Shown in pieces: positions 12,907 through 26,484 of a DNA stretch of 64,000 bases. The position numbers and the translations under genes are program-made. The stretch is from Helopsaltes ochotensis. Its lineage: Eukaryota; Chordata; Aves; Passeriformes; Locustellidae. The stretch's first letter is position 1. The number at the start of each line of letters is the position of its first letter. Under the pieces are notes generated by a model. It saw nothing but the letters and a program-made list of their open reading frames with translations, had not been told where the DNA came from and made no database searches. Where the stretch lies: NCBI GenBank assembly GCA_013400155.1, contig VXBM01000002.1, positions 1,309,516 through 1,373,515 of the forward strand, written 5' to 3'.

Positions 12907-15900
12907 GTGGGCGGGCGGGGCCCGGAGGCCCCGCGGGGCGTCGAGACCCCTTGCTCGCACGCATTCCTCCGGGGATTCCTGGCATTCCCGGGCAGAGGGC
13001 ACTCTTGACTTCTTCTCCCTTTTATTCCGCGAACTAGCGTATTTTTTGCGAAAGGGTGTGTCCGCGTTGTGTGTGTTCCCTTTCATGGGAAAAGTTTAGA
13101 ATGGCACTTCTGTCATTTGTTCTTCTTCCAATTAACTTTGCATCTGATACAATCTATATCCTTCCAATTTGATGACAACTTTATGGGGAGATCAGTGCTG
13201 CGATAAAACTTCTGTGGTGAGTTTGCATTAGATTTGCAGTTGACAAAACAGTTGTTGCAGCTTTTGTCTTTCCCTCTCTTTTTTTTAGCATGCAGATATT
13301 TTTAAAAAACTATTGCAGGATAGAAATAGTGGAAATGTCTTGTTGAAAGTTGTTCTATTTTTCTGACTGTTTACACTGTGTCTATCTTGTGTGAAGTCCT
13401 ATAATGAACCCTATAGGTGAATCAGAAATCCCCTAAGTGTATCCTGACTTCTGGTACTCCCATGGGAACTTGATGGATTCAGAGTCTGATGCCTAGGCTG
13501 ACCTGACAACTGTCACATGTCTTGTAGTTATGAATCTCTTTATAGAGCTTGTTTTAACAGACCTTTAAAACTTCTATAAAATATAATTAAAATGGCAAAA
13601 CCAAGCTACTGTTTACTTTACTTTTTAAAGGTGCTTTGTAAGAACTTGTTTGACTAGCAGTTATATTTTCTAGAAGTGTCATAGCTGTTGAATTGTCTTG
13701 GGTTTTTTTCTCGTGTTAGACCCAGGAGAAATCTGCTTATGCTCACACTGTGTTCTAAGCCAGATGTGGTTACTGATGATTAATGTAAAAGAGTAACAAG
13801 TTGCTATAAGTTTTAGGATTTAATTTTTTTTTCTAATAATTAGCTTGAAGTTCGGTCTCTTCTTTTGAAAAAAGATAATAAATCGAAATGAAAACTTTCA
13901 TACAGTACTGAAGCCTGTGATTAACAGTGTTGTCAGCATTATGTTTTAGAAGTTTGTCATGTTATGGAAGGCAATTAAACTGCTTTTCATTTTATGTTAT
14001 TGATTTTGAGACACAGCTACACCTGAAACAGAAAGCTCTGTAAAATAGAAAAGCAGTGCTTCTAGTTTTTAGTTAAAATTCTCTTAGGATATTAACATAA
14101 ACTTTTGCATAAGAGAAGGTGGTTGTTTTTAACAGACAGTTGTTTAATATTCATGTTTCTTTTAAAATAATCCGAGATAGACAAAAAATGCAGTGCTTCA
14201 AATGACGTATCTTATAAAGGGACTGTTATCTTTACGTGCATGTGTTTACAACTTAGAGAGTTTTCTGAAATATGTAAATCATAGGAGAAGTATTCCTAGT
14301 TGGTTTACATACACCTTGAATTGCTACTGACATTAACTGTTTCAAAATGGCACCTAGATGCAAATACACGCTTCAAAGGTAACTAATGTTGTGACAGTAC
14401 TAAAAAGGCCTTATATTGCTTACCCCCTGATTACTGAATTTGTGGTGATATTTCCAAGAGCTTGTCTACTCCATGAGTGTATCACATAACTGTTTGGTTA
14501 TTTTTTTTAATTTTATTCTCATTATCTGACTTAGTTACATTTTGCGTTTAAATCTAATGAATCTAGACTGCTTAGGCTCCTGAATTGCCTCCGAGCAAAC
14601 CAGCTTATTTTAATTTCTGTTAATTGCAGTATTAGATCTCACTGTCATTACAAAAATGTCTGAGAACTCACTTAGGTTCCTCTGGCAGGGTTTTTATGGA
14701 GTTTAGTTTTCTGCAGAAATAGTCTTTGGTATGTCCTGTATAGGGAACTTTACCTCAATAAAAAGATGACAAAGTTGCAGGAAAGAATTGGTGACAGTTC
14801 CTTCTTCTGGTGTACCTTGTGTAATAGGAAGTTGATCTTTCTGGGAGTATTGGTGAAACTGGTTTGTCTGGGTTCTGCAGTGTCATCTGAAATGTGCAGG
14901 TGGAACGACATGACCTCAAATGTGAGTTTTTAAATCTTTTGTCATGGAGCAATGCTAGAGGAACATATGTATTATGAGTTTATTCAGCCTGGGTCATAGT
15001 GGGCAGGTTGTTATTTAAAAATAATTACTGAAGTATTTTGAAGCCAAATAATTCTGCAGCTGTAAAAATTTAAACAAAAATAGACCATCACAGTTTCATT
15101 CTATAGTCTGCTCTTTTACCATTTCTGCTTTTTGGAGTCATCATAGTGATGATGATGCCATTATTATTAGAGCCTCTTTACTACGGAGGTAACCTGAAAT
15201 CTCTATATTAATACCAAGCACACAAGCCTGGTTATGCAAAATAACATTCAGCATCTACCTGTGTTGATAGAAAGCAACTGGCAAGAATCTGGTCAAGATC
15301 TTGGTAATAATATATTTTTGAGAAATGGCAATGAGCACTAAAATAATGGGGCATTTTTTTCACTTCTGCAACTCTGAATGGCATCAGAAATGTGGCAGCT
15401 ACCCGCTGCCCATGTGTTCAGATAAAGCAGGCTTAAGGAATTTGTTTCTTCTATCTGTCCCACTTCATTTTTTTTAGAGGTAGGAGGAGGTTATCATCTA
15501 CCTGATCAGTTCAGTGACACCATTCAGAGGCAGGCTTTGTAAAGAATTACATCCTTACAATATTGAGATTAGCAAGTATTTTGAGTGGCCAGGATGAGAT
15601 GAAGGTGTTAGAATTTCTCTGGTTTTGTTGCTACATCTCAACAAACTGTGTACAGAGGAAGGTGGTACAGACTTGACACGTCCTGAACTTAGGTTTGGTA
15701 ATTCTGTTTTTAATGCATCTTGAATGATGTGTTGGAAGGATGTGCAAAAACACAGTAAATAGGTTGTTTTTGCTATTTCTGTTCTTAATTGGCAGAAAAA
15801 TGGAGAATCCACTCACAGACAATGCTACCTTACCAGGTTATTGTATGAGGGCAGGTGTTTCACGTGACAATGGAGTGTTTATTCCAGGCATGTTTATCTG

Positions 15901-18900
15901 GAAACATGAACACATTTCAGAAACTGCTTTGACCTTGACTCTGAATGGTCTTAAATTGAAATGGTAATATTTTTCAGTGTAGACAAGTATGAGAACCTAA
16001 TCTTAAACCCTAAAAAATTAACATGTTCAGAATGCACGTGCTTAAGGTTTAGTGGAGTGGTAGTCATGGAGTCACCACTGTTTGGGATTAGAGCTCACTG
16101 TATTTTTTCTGTTCTTGTACCATCTCTGCCAACAGAGCTGGCAGCCTCCTTAGAGGGGTTTATCCAAATGTAGACTTATAACCTTTGATTTTATGTGAAA
16201 TAAAGTAGATGACAAAATTCATAATCAGACATTTTAGGTATATGGTTTCATTTTTCCAAGAATGCCTCTAAATTTTTAGCCGAACGAAATGTTTTAATTT
16301 CTGTTGGTCCATCTTTTGTATTTATGAGTTTCAATAACTAGGCTGACAGTATGAGATTTAAAATTAATATTCTGTAATAACTTTTCACCTTCTTCTTGAT
16401 TTTGGTAAAAACAGAGAGCAATGAGGAATAAATGTGATTGGAGAAATGTCCCAGAAAGCACTTAGACTGTGAAAAACCACCAGGGAGATTGGTAAGACTG
16501 GAAGATGCTTCAATAATTACCACAGTGGCCCCTTTCTGTGGCGGTCCCCGGGCGTGCCAGGAGTCATGACCATTCAGGTACGGCTCTCAGCAGCCTGAGC
16601 ATGACCATATTTTGACTGCAGGCATTTGCAGCAGTTCATAATACTTTGGTTGCGTGTGCATTGCAGGCACCATTTAAAACTAGCTAAAATGTGGACATGG
16701 AAACTAAATACAGAGTGAAAAGCAGATGTATTGTCTAGGCTGCCCATGCTTACATAGTCATACCGACATGTGTTTGTGTTTCTGTGAGTGTATATATAAA
16801 TTTGCATACACACTTGCAGAAGCCTGGTAAGTAATTACCAGCCTTTAGGAATGTTTTAACCCTATTTTGAATTCTGTTGAACAATATCTCAAGAACTGTT
16901 AGAGTTTTTAGAATGGGAGATGTATTTCATGTACATAAAGATGTGCAAGAGGGGGTAGTTATTTGCATTCTGCTTCAACATAAGCATAATGCAGAAGTAG
17001 GGTAAAATTTAAGCTTTTATATAGAGATGGAGGGATGTTTTCAGTGATTAAATCAAGCCCAGTATATTTTGTTGGCCTTGTTGAAATTGGTTGGGGTATG
17101 CCTTCATGTATTTATTTGCGCACCATTAGCTGTTATATGCAGGGAGCAAATGTCCAGCAGTAGCAGCCTTTATTTACAAGAACAATTGGCATGTAATGTT
17201 ACATTATAATTCCACAAACACTTCAAGCTTCATGAAGAAGCAGCCCTACCTCTCATTTCCCTGGTAATTATGCTATTCCAGTGTGAAGGTGAGGAGTGTG
17301 GCAGCTTAGGGGGAGCTGGTTAAATCTGTGCTCACAGGGCCCACACCAGGTCACTTTGGCTGCGTGGGCTTTGTAGCCTTTCTAAGTGATTCAGTCCAGC
17401 TCACCATGAAGCTGCTTTCCTCTGTGGAGTTTTCTAACCTCTCTCTTCTATACTCAGCTTCTGTCTCTCAGACAGAGTGTGATGATATCATCTTGTTGTC
17501 TGGTGGGGCCTGGGCTCAGGGCCTGCAGTTCTGACTGCATATTTAAATTTGAAAACGCATGGCTGAGTTAGTTGAAAGAAACTAGATGGGTGTGAAGCCA
17601 AGTGTTTAAAGAATACAATGTAATTAAGGCAAAGTTTAACAGTAGAAAAATGGGAGGCATAACTAGCTTGAATACACATGAAGCTGTGGCCTTATGTTAG
17701 CTGTGTAAATATGACTCCAACAGAATATTTTACATGTAGTTTTTGTATTTAAATACTTGCATCTCCACAGAGATTTACCCTGCTCTGTGTGTCTGTATAT
17801 AGGTGAGACCTTGGTCTTTGCAAGCAGCTGTACTCATAGTTCATGATTAATTTTGTTCAGGAATAAGTTACACATATATAATCAAGGTCATGCAAGTTGC
17901 ATCTGTTGCGTTGCTGTCAAAGTAGTTCCTGTAGACAAGAGGATAGTTTTTGCATGGGAATAATGAGAAGTGAAATGTCACATTTAAAGTGAAGGAAAAA
18001 TGTTTGGAGTATAGGACCCTTTTATTATTTAATTATGTTAGATAATTTTATAAATGAACGTGTTCCTGAAGCACTTGTAAAACTTCTTAACAAAGGTTAC
18101 CCCAGCTGTGTCCATTCCTTTGAGAAGGGCTTTCTGAGAGACGCCTAACAAACCTGAGATTTTTTTTCTCAAGCCTCTAAGTACATGAACCAGATAGTCT
18201 CTTCTATTTAAACAATAATGATATCATTGGGATGTACTAAGAGAATTTCCTTTGGAACAAAATACAGTTTCTAACACTGACAATTGGAGGAAAATGTAAT
18301 GAAACAACACAGAATCTCTTGCAGAGTAGGTGTAGTCATGTCAGGTGTTTGGATGCAAACCAACAATTGTACAAACCTCTTTTAGAATCTGTGAGTATCC
18401 TTGTGTCTCTCAGCCGTCTTTTCTGTCAATACATAACAGATATGAACATTAAGAATTTGATAAACTAGAAGAGAGTATATATAATAACATTTCCTCTTTG
18501 TGACTTTATTTTTTTCGTGTTTTAACCTCTTTTGCAAGTTTTTAAGAAAAATGAGGGAAAATTGAATATAGTGTATATATACTCAACTCAGAAATAAGTA
18601 TTTATAAGGTTTTGTTGTGTGCTTGCTTTTTGTATTTGAAGTTTATAAATATTAATTGTAGTGCAGTAGTGTCAGATACAAGATAACCCCAGTAATTGGA
18701 TCCTGTTAGTGGCAAAACCCAGCTTGTTCAGGAGCTTTATCTGAGCCTGCATGGGAGATGAAAGAGTAGCGTGGCACAACTACACTCAGGTAGGTGATGT
18801 GTCCACACAGAGCTTATACCACAGAAACCATGTGAATAAACAAGTGCAGCTCCCCTTCTCCCTCCAGTGACTTAACTACTGTCACAGTCTGCAGGACCTG

Positions 18901-21900
18901 GGACTACTCACTACAGATCACACAAATGAGTTTCTTGGAACTGTATTTCAGGTACAAGTTGACTTCTGTTTTAGTATACTTTTCAATGGGTTTGATTTTG
19001 TTTCTGACGCCCTTTTGTTTATGATTTTGGAAAATCTGGAAACATCACTTCAGTAAAGAAAAAGAGAGCTCTTAAGTAATGATACAAAGTATACAATGCA
19101 GTGGTAATAGTTTAGAGTATTACATGAGGAATTTGGAGGTTTCTTAATATTTTCATCATAAACAATATTAAGACTTTACTTTGCACTCAGTAAGTGAAGT
19201 TAGCAGATCATGTGTTATTTCTTCTGGGGATAAATCCTGTAAAATTATGATTACATGAATTCATACATAGCAGATAAAGAAAATAGGATATATGTATTAT
19301 GTCCTTGTTTTCAATAACACTCTGAAAATTTTTGAGACCTGAGTATCTGCCAAAATGTATTGTTGACTTACAGCCACTGAAGCAGATTTTCATTTGGAAA
19401 AAAACCCAACCAACTAACAAATAAGCCAACAAAACCTGCTAGTTGTCACACAGCTCAAGCATTTGGCTGATCTGTCACATACTTTCATAGGACTAACAAG
19501 ATGTTCTACATTTCAAACACTGAGACTTCCTCACACACAACGTTTTTCAGCCAGAGGGAGTATGAACCCAGTTGTAAGCAATTGAACAGTATCTTTTGCT
19601 CTAACTGTTTTTAATTGTTCCTTCTACTGACAGTCTTTATTAAATACAGCCTCTTCCTCTCCTTGAAAAGGTGACTACTAATATTCTGTTTTCTTGACTG
19701 ACTGTCTGAATAAGGTTGTTTAGTACTTGTGTGGAACTAAAACTGAAATTCTCCTTTCTAAGGCAGCAAACCCAAAGATCATCCACGTTGCTGTACTCCA
19801 TTTTAGGATAAATTGATAAAATCTGTGATGCATACTAACCAAAGCATGGCTGATGGCTTTCACTAGCAGCTGTGGAAGAAAAGCATTATTTGGAATTTTC
19901 ATCTTGCAGGAAGTTCTAACTTGTCATCTCTAGGCTGCCATCTGAAATCAGAAAAGAGTGGTATTTTTCAAAATAAAAATCAAAGCAATTAATTCGGAAA
20001 TGTTTAAATATTTCCTATAAAAAGGTATTTCTCCGGGTCAGTGTGGGCTGGACTTCATTTTTCATTCAACACCCAAAGCTCTATGACTCCCATATTTAAT
20101 CACAGCTTGGTCAAAGGAGAAAAAAAACAACTCATGTTGCATTTATGGAAGGCACAGACCTACATGGCCTCTGGTGTGCGGGCTGGAATTCCTGCTCTCA
20201 CAGCCACTTGCAGTGTGGGCATGTGGTCCTGCAGCATTTGCTTTTCTCCATGGGCACAGCTGGGATTGGCAGTGGGGTGAATGTCCCTGCAGGAACAGTG
20301 CAGGGTTGGATCCACAGCCCTGGAAGCACAGTGGGATGCAGCAGCTCCAACCTGCTCCTTTCCTCTTTGCGCTGCACCAGTTACTAGTGCAGGAACATGG
20401 GGGACTGGAGCTAAGGTGGGCATGGCATCCAGTGCTAAGTGCATTTAGATGGAGTGGTTTTGGAAGAATATAATTTGTTAGCTTTTTATGAAATATGTAA
20501 GGCTAATTCTGCCTGCAGTGATAGGTCAGCCCTGTCATGGATGCTGAAGAGATGCCTTGATTTGGTCTTGTGTCTGTGTGATACCAAGCCAAAGTCCTTG
20601 CAGTCTAATGCTGGTGCACCGAGTTTTGAAAAATACATGCTGTGTGGTTTAGGTTCACAGGAACTCCTGATTGTTTTCAAGTATAGAACTTGTCACAGTA
20701 TCTTTCCTTCCAACAAATAGGAAGAAGAGATGGGACATGAAGCTGTTGGACTGGTTTAAAAGGGAATGACTATTTGAAAACTCAGTGGTTTGTTTGTTGT
20801 TTTATTTATAGAAATTTTAGGTAGATCTTTGATGCTGACATCAGAAACGCCGACAGCAATAACAAAATAAGTCTGAGTAGTTTTTTTTTCCTCACTGATG
20901 TCTGCAGATATGGATTGACACGATATATTGTAGAAAATCCTTTGTTATAGATCTTCTGAAAGTTTTGAATTTTGACCAGTAGACAGGGAGTGGCAGTTTA
21001 CAGACAGTGCTGGGGAAAACAAATGGTGACAGTTTCACTGAATACTGTAACTATCATAATCTTCTTTCTAATAATTAGGGGGAGTGACTGCCACATGTTC
21101 TATAAGTATAGTTTTATAGAGACAAAAAGCCTCAAGTCAGAAAAATCTTAAATGGAATTAAGGAATCTGTTGGAAATATGGCAGACTTGTTTCAGATGTC
21201 ATTCTGTTGCTGGATATTTTCAGTTTGCTCTTAAATGAATTTTTTTACAGTCCCATATCTAGAATTTTAAAATGGCATTTTTCTCCCTTCTGCTCTCTGT
21301 AAGCAGTAGATCAAATAAACTTATCCTACTCCAGAGCTATCTTCCTCATGGACTAAAAGGGACAGCAACCCAGGCCCACTTTTCTTTGGCAGAAGCAAAT
21401 TGTAGGTAGGCTGGATAATGAAGAAGTTTCCCTTCATACTTGCAAGGCATGTTTGTGAGAATGTTTTCCATCAAGTGTCAAAACATTACAATTTTGGTCT
21501 TTCCATGAATTATCCTGTCTGCTTCCTCTTCTTTACCTTCACTGTATGTAAGTTTTCCTTCCTCTTCTCTCGTAAAGTTGCTTCCTGTCCTTTTCCCATA
21601 ACACTGTCATTTATTATTGACCTAACACCCACTTTGTGTGATATTGCTGATACTTTCTGAATAGTCAGCTGCACAGAGAATCCATTATTTAGCTTGGAGA
21701 GCAAGCTCAGTGTTATGTAAGGCTGGAGAACAAATTTTATAGTTCCTTCCTGGCATTTTGCTGTGCGTGTGAAATAGCTGAAGTAAACATCCATGAACTG
21801 TTACATCCCGCTTTTTCAAAAAAGACACTGATTAAATAATATGGGTCATGAGGAGTTTTTTTTCTTATGGTAATAAGATTTGAAAATAAATTACATGGAA

Positions 21901-22311
21901 CCAAATATCATTTGTAATTTAGCCTGAAATAGTTTGAAATTTTCAGAATTCTAAAGCTCTCTCCTCCAAAAAAGGAGATAACGAGGTATGCCCTCATCCT
22001 CCTTTAATGAAAAATCTTCAGCTAATCCAGTCTTAGGAGACTCAGGATTGTGATACTGGATGTGGGGGAGTTCCTGGTATTTTGACAATAAAGGAGCCAG
22101 GGAGGAGTCCTAGTGCCATAAGAAAAGTCAGATCTCTTTTATTCTCCATATTCCCTCACTAGATGTATGCAGAAGGAACACATGTGTAATGTGGGGCAAT
22201 ACCTTTGAAGGATGTGTGGCTCCTGCAGGAGGCCGGGGACCGTATCCATTGGTGGGCTAGGGTGTCCCCCACACTAGTCACCATCTCTGCCTGGACTGTG
22301 TCCCAGCAGCC

Positions 22312-22331
22312 CTGTCTGTCTGTCTGTCTGT
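22312..22331 (+). repeat. (CTGT)5 tetranucleotide microsatellite
   Basis: Five CTGT units in intron 1, within a moderately GC-rich segment that I could not assign to a known repeat family. Confidence 0.8.
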
Positions 22332-25189
22332 CCAGGGCAGGTGCTTGGCTGACAGCCTGGAGCACAAGGTGGGATGTGCTTTGTAATGAGGGGGTGTGGG
22401 CAGGATACAGAAGAGCAAGCTTCCCGTGCAGTTTGGCATTTAACAGGATCGGGAAAGCAATTTTTCTGAATAAATCTGTCTGGTAGATTTGGCTAAAGAA
22501 GAACTGGAATGGGTGGTGGAGACAATTCCATGCCTTTGTGATGCTGTAATGTTAAGAAGGGAAGAGATGTCTGGCACAGGAGTACGTTTCTCAAAGGCAC
22601 TCTTTTCTGCTCATGTTGTCAGGGAGAGCGGCCAGGGTTCCACATGACAGAGGTTTTCTTTTTTGTGAGGCAGGTTTCACATAGCTCCTGTTAGCTAGCT
22701 ATAAAAAACTGTGAAAGGAAATGTTTTTAAGGAATTAAAAAAAGTTTTTGACTTGTTAAATCTTCAGTGTTTGTCTCCTGTGGTTCTTTGTGTAGTATCA
22801 TATCACCACTGAACAACAAACTGCTACAGAAGAACATGCAGAGTATTGGATTTTCAGATATGAAAACCTCTGCTGACAAATTCTCTTTATAAACAAAAAT
22901 GTCGTCGTTTCTATCTTTGGCAGAAAGAAGTTGTTCAGAAAAATGAAACCATTTCTTGAGTAATGATAAAATGTGGGAGTTCCATACCAACTGAACTCGG
23001 TATTTAAAAACCTTTATGAAATCTTACTTTTTAGGAAGAAATCTCAAAACTGAAAGACTTGAACAGCTCTGAGTGCCAGCTTTGTTTATTTGTTCACAGA
23101 AGCTTTTAAAGGTTGCTACCCTTAACAATGAAGTTAAAACACAAATTCAGTTTGAAAATTTCTGCTCACCTCAAGCAGTCCAAGGCCCTGTTGCTGACAA
23201 AATAGGTGATCCCATCATCCCAGGATGATGACCTGACAGAAAGATGCTGATGATTGTGTGTCCTTGGCTATATTATCTGTTTTAGCAAGTAGAATATTTT
23301 CAAAAGAAAATAATTTATTGAAGTAGTCTTTTCTTATGTCCTGATTAATTTGTATGATGTTGTAATGACACTTGCTTCAAGATAGGAGATAGGAACTGGT
23401 TTTATAACAGAATAATAGTCCTTTGCCTATTTAAAACCTTTATAGAGCCATTGCTTCTGTTTTCTGAAAACTGTAGTTTTAAACTCTGAGATAGCAAATA
23501 AAATTACTAGCAAGGCTGTGTTGTTTAAAATTTATAGACTTACTTTGGTAGAAAAGCTGGAATTAGGATTTATATCACTCTCTACTTAAAAAAAAAGCTT
23601 CTATTTTTTTAAGTAACTACAAGTATGTAACAAGGAGCTGCACAAACAGGGAAATTGCCTTCCCAGCTGCCATTTAAATCTCTAACCTCTTTTCATAAGC
23701 TGAAGAGTAAACAGACTGTTTTGTCATAACATTTGAGGGCTTCAGCAGCCTTACAGAAGATGAAGATTAAAAGCGGGCAGTTGTAGCTGTCAGGGCCCCC
23801 AGCTGTCAGCTCCTGCACTGGATCAGATGTCAGGATTTCAGTCGGTCACAGCATGGAGCACAAGGCTGATTTCATTTACCCGAGTATGCCAATCTGCAGC
23901 TTTTCATGACTGAGGTATGTACTCAGCCAGCAGAGTTTTCAGATGTTCTCATTTCTGACATGGTGACATCTGTCAGAGGAGTGGGGCAGACAGATGGGAG
24001 AGGAACAGCTTCAGTCCTCTTATCCTCCTCTGTTGCTGTAACCCTGCCAGAGCCTGAGATGTGACTGTACAATGTGTGTGCAGGAGAATGACTGTATCTG
24101 TAATTAATCAATTAACATAGTTTCAGGATTTCCTCAGAAAGGTTGTGTGTGACGAAAGCCAGAAATACTTTTTCTTTAATTTAAAAATGCTTACAAAATT
24201 GCAAAACCACTTTATTGTGTATTGTAAAACAACTATTTGATATTATGTAGTTCATGTGAGTATTACCCAATGCGGCTTGACATCCTATAAAATAGAAATT
24301 CTATGTAAAATCTTCAAATATTTGAATAGTAGTGTTATCTGTCTTGTTTTCTCATTGACGTAATGGGAATTTGTACATGTAATCTTTTTTTCACAGTTCC
24401 AGAAAGATGAGATGTGTTATTTAAAAAATTGTTTGTTTAGCTCTTTTATTTCTACAAGGTTTTATCCTTTTGTACAGTAAAATTAAGTGTTATTAGTACA
24501 AGACGTGAAGAAGACAAATACACATACTTCTTTATTGGTTTAGAGACAAATTAAACATATTAATTTAAGGTTGATTATTAACCTAAGTATTATTTCCCCT
24601 ATATAGTAGGGAGGTTGGTGTTTTGTGGTTATTTTTGAGGGGATGGGGGTTCTTTGGGGTTTTTTTTCTGGTTATTTTTACAGCTTTGCAGTAAGTTTGA
24701 AAGCATTGCTTTTACAGTCACCCCAAACAGACATATTGTAATGTATTGGTTATCTTTTCCTTATGCTGATTGATGTAAGTCCTTTTTATTTTTTGGCTTT
24801 TAGGTTTATTTTTGTTGACTCGTTTTTATATTTTTTGGTTGGTACCATTATTGACAAATTCAGACAAACTTTACTCTTTTTATAGGTCTGCTAATACAGC
24901 TTGAATCTGTAGTTTCATATACTCCTTAGTTTGTTTTAGTGGCATTTCTAATCTGGTTGGGATTGCTGAGTGGAGAGCTTTTTGTCAAGATGTTTCACAT
25001 ACTCATCCACTACAGATGAATGCTATCAACTATGTGTAAATCAGGGCTTTCTCTCAAATGCTCACATGCAAATGTGCCATGTGAGACTTCAGTTTATAAG
25101 CCTGCTGCTGAGGACGAGCTGGAGTTGGTTTTTAGAGAGGAAGAGGTTTTTGAGAGGAGCCTTCCTGCTAGGAGGAAGAATTGGATGGA

Positions 25190-25250
25190 AATTAGCGCAC
25201 AATTAATATTGCGCCATACGATTTCATTCGCTGTCAGGAAGGAATGAGAA
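25190..25250. promoter_or_regulatory. CpG-containing motif cluster in intron 1, possible enhancer
   Basis: Within an AT-rich intron, 25195-25214 reads as an imperfect palindrome with GCGC at both ends around AATTAATATT. CGs follow at 25219-25220 and 25229-25230, and then AGGAAGGAATG, an ETS-like core next to a TEAD-like GGAATG. Retention of several CpGs outside an island can reflect constraint. No function is demonstrated. Confidence 0.25.
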
Positions 25251-26484
25251 CTCTGCTCTTGCCTGGAATATCTGAGGGAGGTGGTTCATGCTGAGATAGA
25301 CAGGAGAGTGAAACTGGCTGCAGAGGGTTGTTTTTCCATGAGACATCCTGTTGTTTTGATTTCCTCTTGCTGATTACCATCGCTTAGTGATCTTGGGTTT
25401 GTCAGGCTTCAGCGATGACTCAACCCCCCAGCTCAGTTCAAAAGTTTATTCCCTCCAGGTTTTGTATCAGTCTCACAGTCTTGTGTTCCATTCTTTTATA
25501 GACACAGCTTGTACTGTCACTGCACTGCCTCTGCCTTTAGACAGTTGGCTCATAATCTGCAACAGACAGTAAAGTAAATCTGCCTGCAAAGCCAGCTGTT
25601 AGAGAAAGAAAGAATGGCATTTAACATTAAAAACACAGGTAGGGTTGAATTTATTGTTTTCTAGATTGAAACAGTTTTGGCATATATAGGCTGGAGTTAG
25701 CATTCCCATTGGATCTGAAAAAGGCACTGTCAGCCTTGGAAATACTAGCAGTGTTTTTCCATTTTTGTTGCTCAGCAAAGTATCTTGTTTTAAAATAGCA
25801 ACTGGAGTTTTTTAGAGCAAGCTTGCATTTGGGAGATTCTTAAATTAATCTGTAGGAAAGTTTATTCTTAGGGGTGACAATGAGATAATAAATGAAAAAG
25901 GTCATTTTTTTTTCAGATATCATTAGAAAGAAATGTTGAAATCCAAGTACGTAACAACCACAACTCAAAAGAATGAGGATATTGACCTTCCTTGCAATGC
26001 CTTAGTTAGCTGAAACTCATAAAACCTAAAACTGCCTGGTTGTGTTTTGCTCTCCTGGGCTTATGTTAAAATGTTAATAAGGCTGGTACTAAATGCTGGC
26101 TTTAAAATGATCAGTGGTTTGTGAAGGGCACAGTCTTCAGTAAATACAGTGGAAATACTCAAAAGTCATGCTTTGACTCAAATAATTGTACCAGTGTTGC
26201 TTATATTTGAAGTCACTTGATTCCAAAGCCATGAGCACCAACTCTGTGAAGATAACATACGTAAAATAACATTACATTGATCCAGATTATGTCAGTCTGA
26301 CATTTGTCTTTGTATCACAATGTATTCGCTTTAGGCTTGATAGAGCTTGGATATTGATTTCCCTGCATATTGTCATTAGTCTTCATAGTCACACTGAATG
26401 GTGGAATAAAGTAAATAAAGTAATTAATGAAATCATCTAACTTACTTAAAACAATAACTATTTTGTAATTTTCCCCCTATTCAG

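Larger units (their letters stand above)
11750..13040 (+). promoter_or_regulatory. CGNL1: CpG-island promoter of CGNL1 (contains assembly gap)
   Basis: Composition changes abruptly from AT-rich to very GC- and CpG-rich at about 11.75 kb and back at about 13.0 kb. GC boxes are visible, for example GGGGGCGGGC at 12253-12262 and an inverted CCCCGCC at 12192-12198, together with a (GGCCC)n run at 12211-12229. No TATA box is evident, as usual for CpG-island promoters. The long open frames here on both strands, one of them reading through the Ns, reflect low stop-codon density rather than coding. The island is the only promoter-like region upstream of the first coding exon, so it is assigned to CGNL1. 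Confidence 0.85.
13041..26484 (+). other. CGNL1: Intron 1 of CGNL1
   Basis: About 13.6 kb separates the CpG island from the acceptor CCCCCTATTCAG ending at 26484. The sequence is AT-rich with no recognisable internal gene. It contains a (CTGT)n repeat at 22312-22331, a moderately GC-rich patch at about 20.14-20.46 kb with unrecognised overlapping short frames, and a CpG-containing motif cluster at about 25.19-25.25 kb. First introns of this size commonly carry enhancers. Confidence 0.7.

Noticed and set aside
11738..13099. Long open frames on both strands in the CpG island (up to 337 residues, one reading through the Ns)
   Set aside because: All frames are open because stop codons are rare in very GC-rich sequence; composition is R/G/A/P-rich with no domain, and one frame is prolonged only by the gap.
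20041..20473. Several overlapping 79-99 residue frames in a moderately GC-rich patch of intron 1
   Set aside because: Frames on both strands and in several phases overlap, none with a recognisable motif; composition effect, possibly an unidentified repeat.
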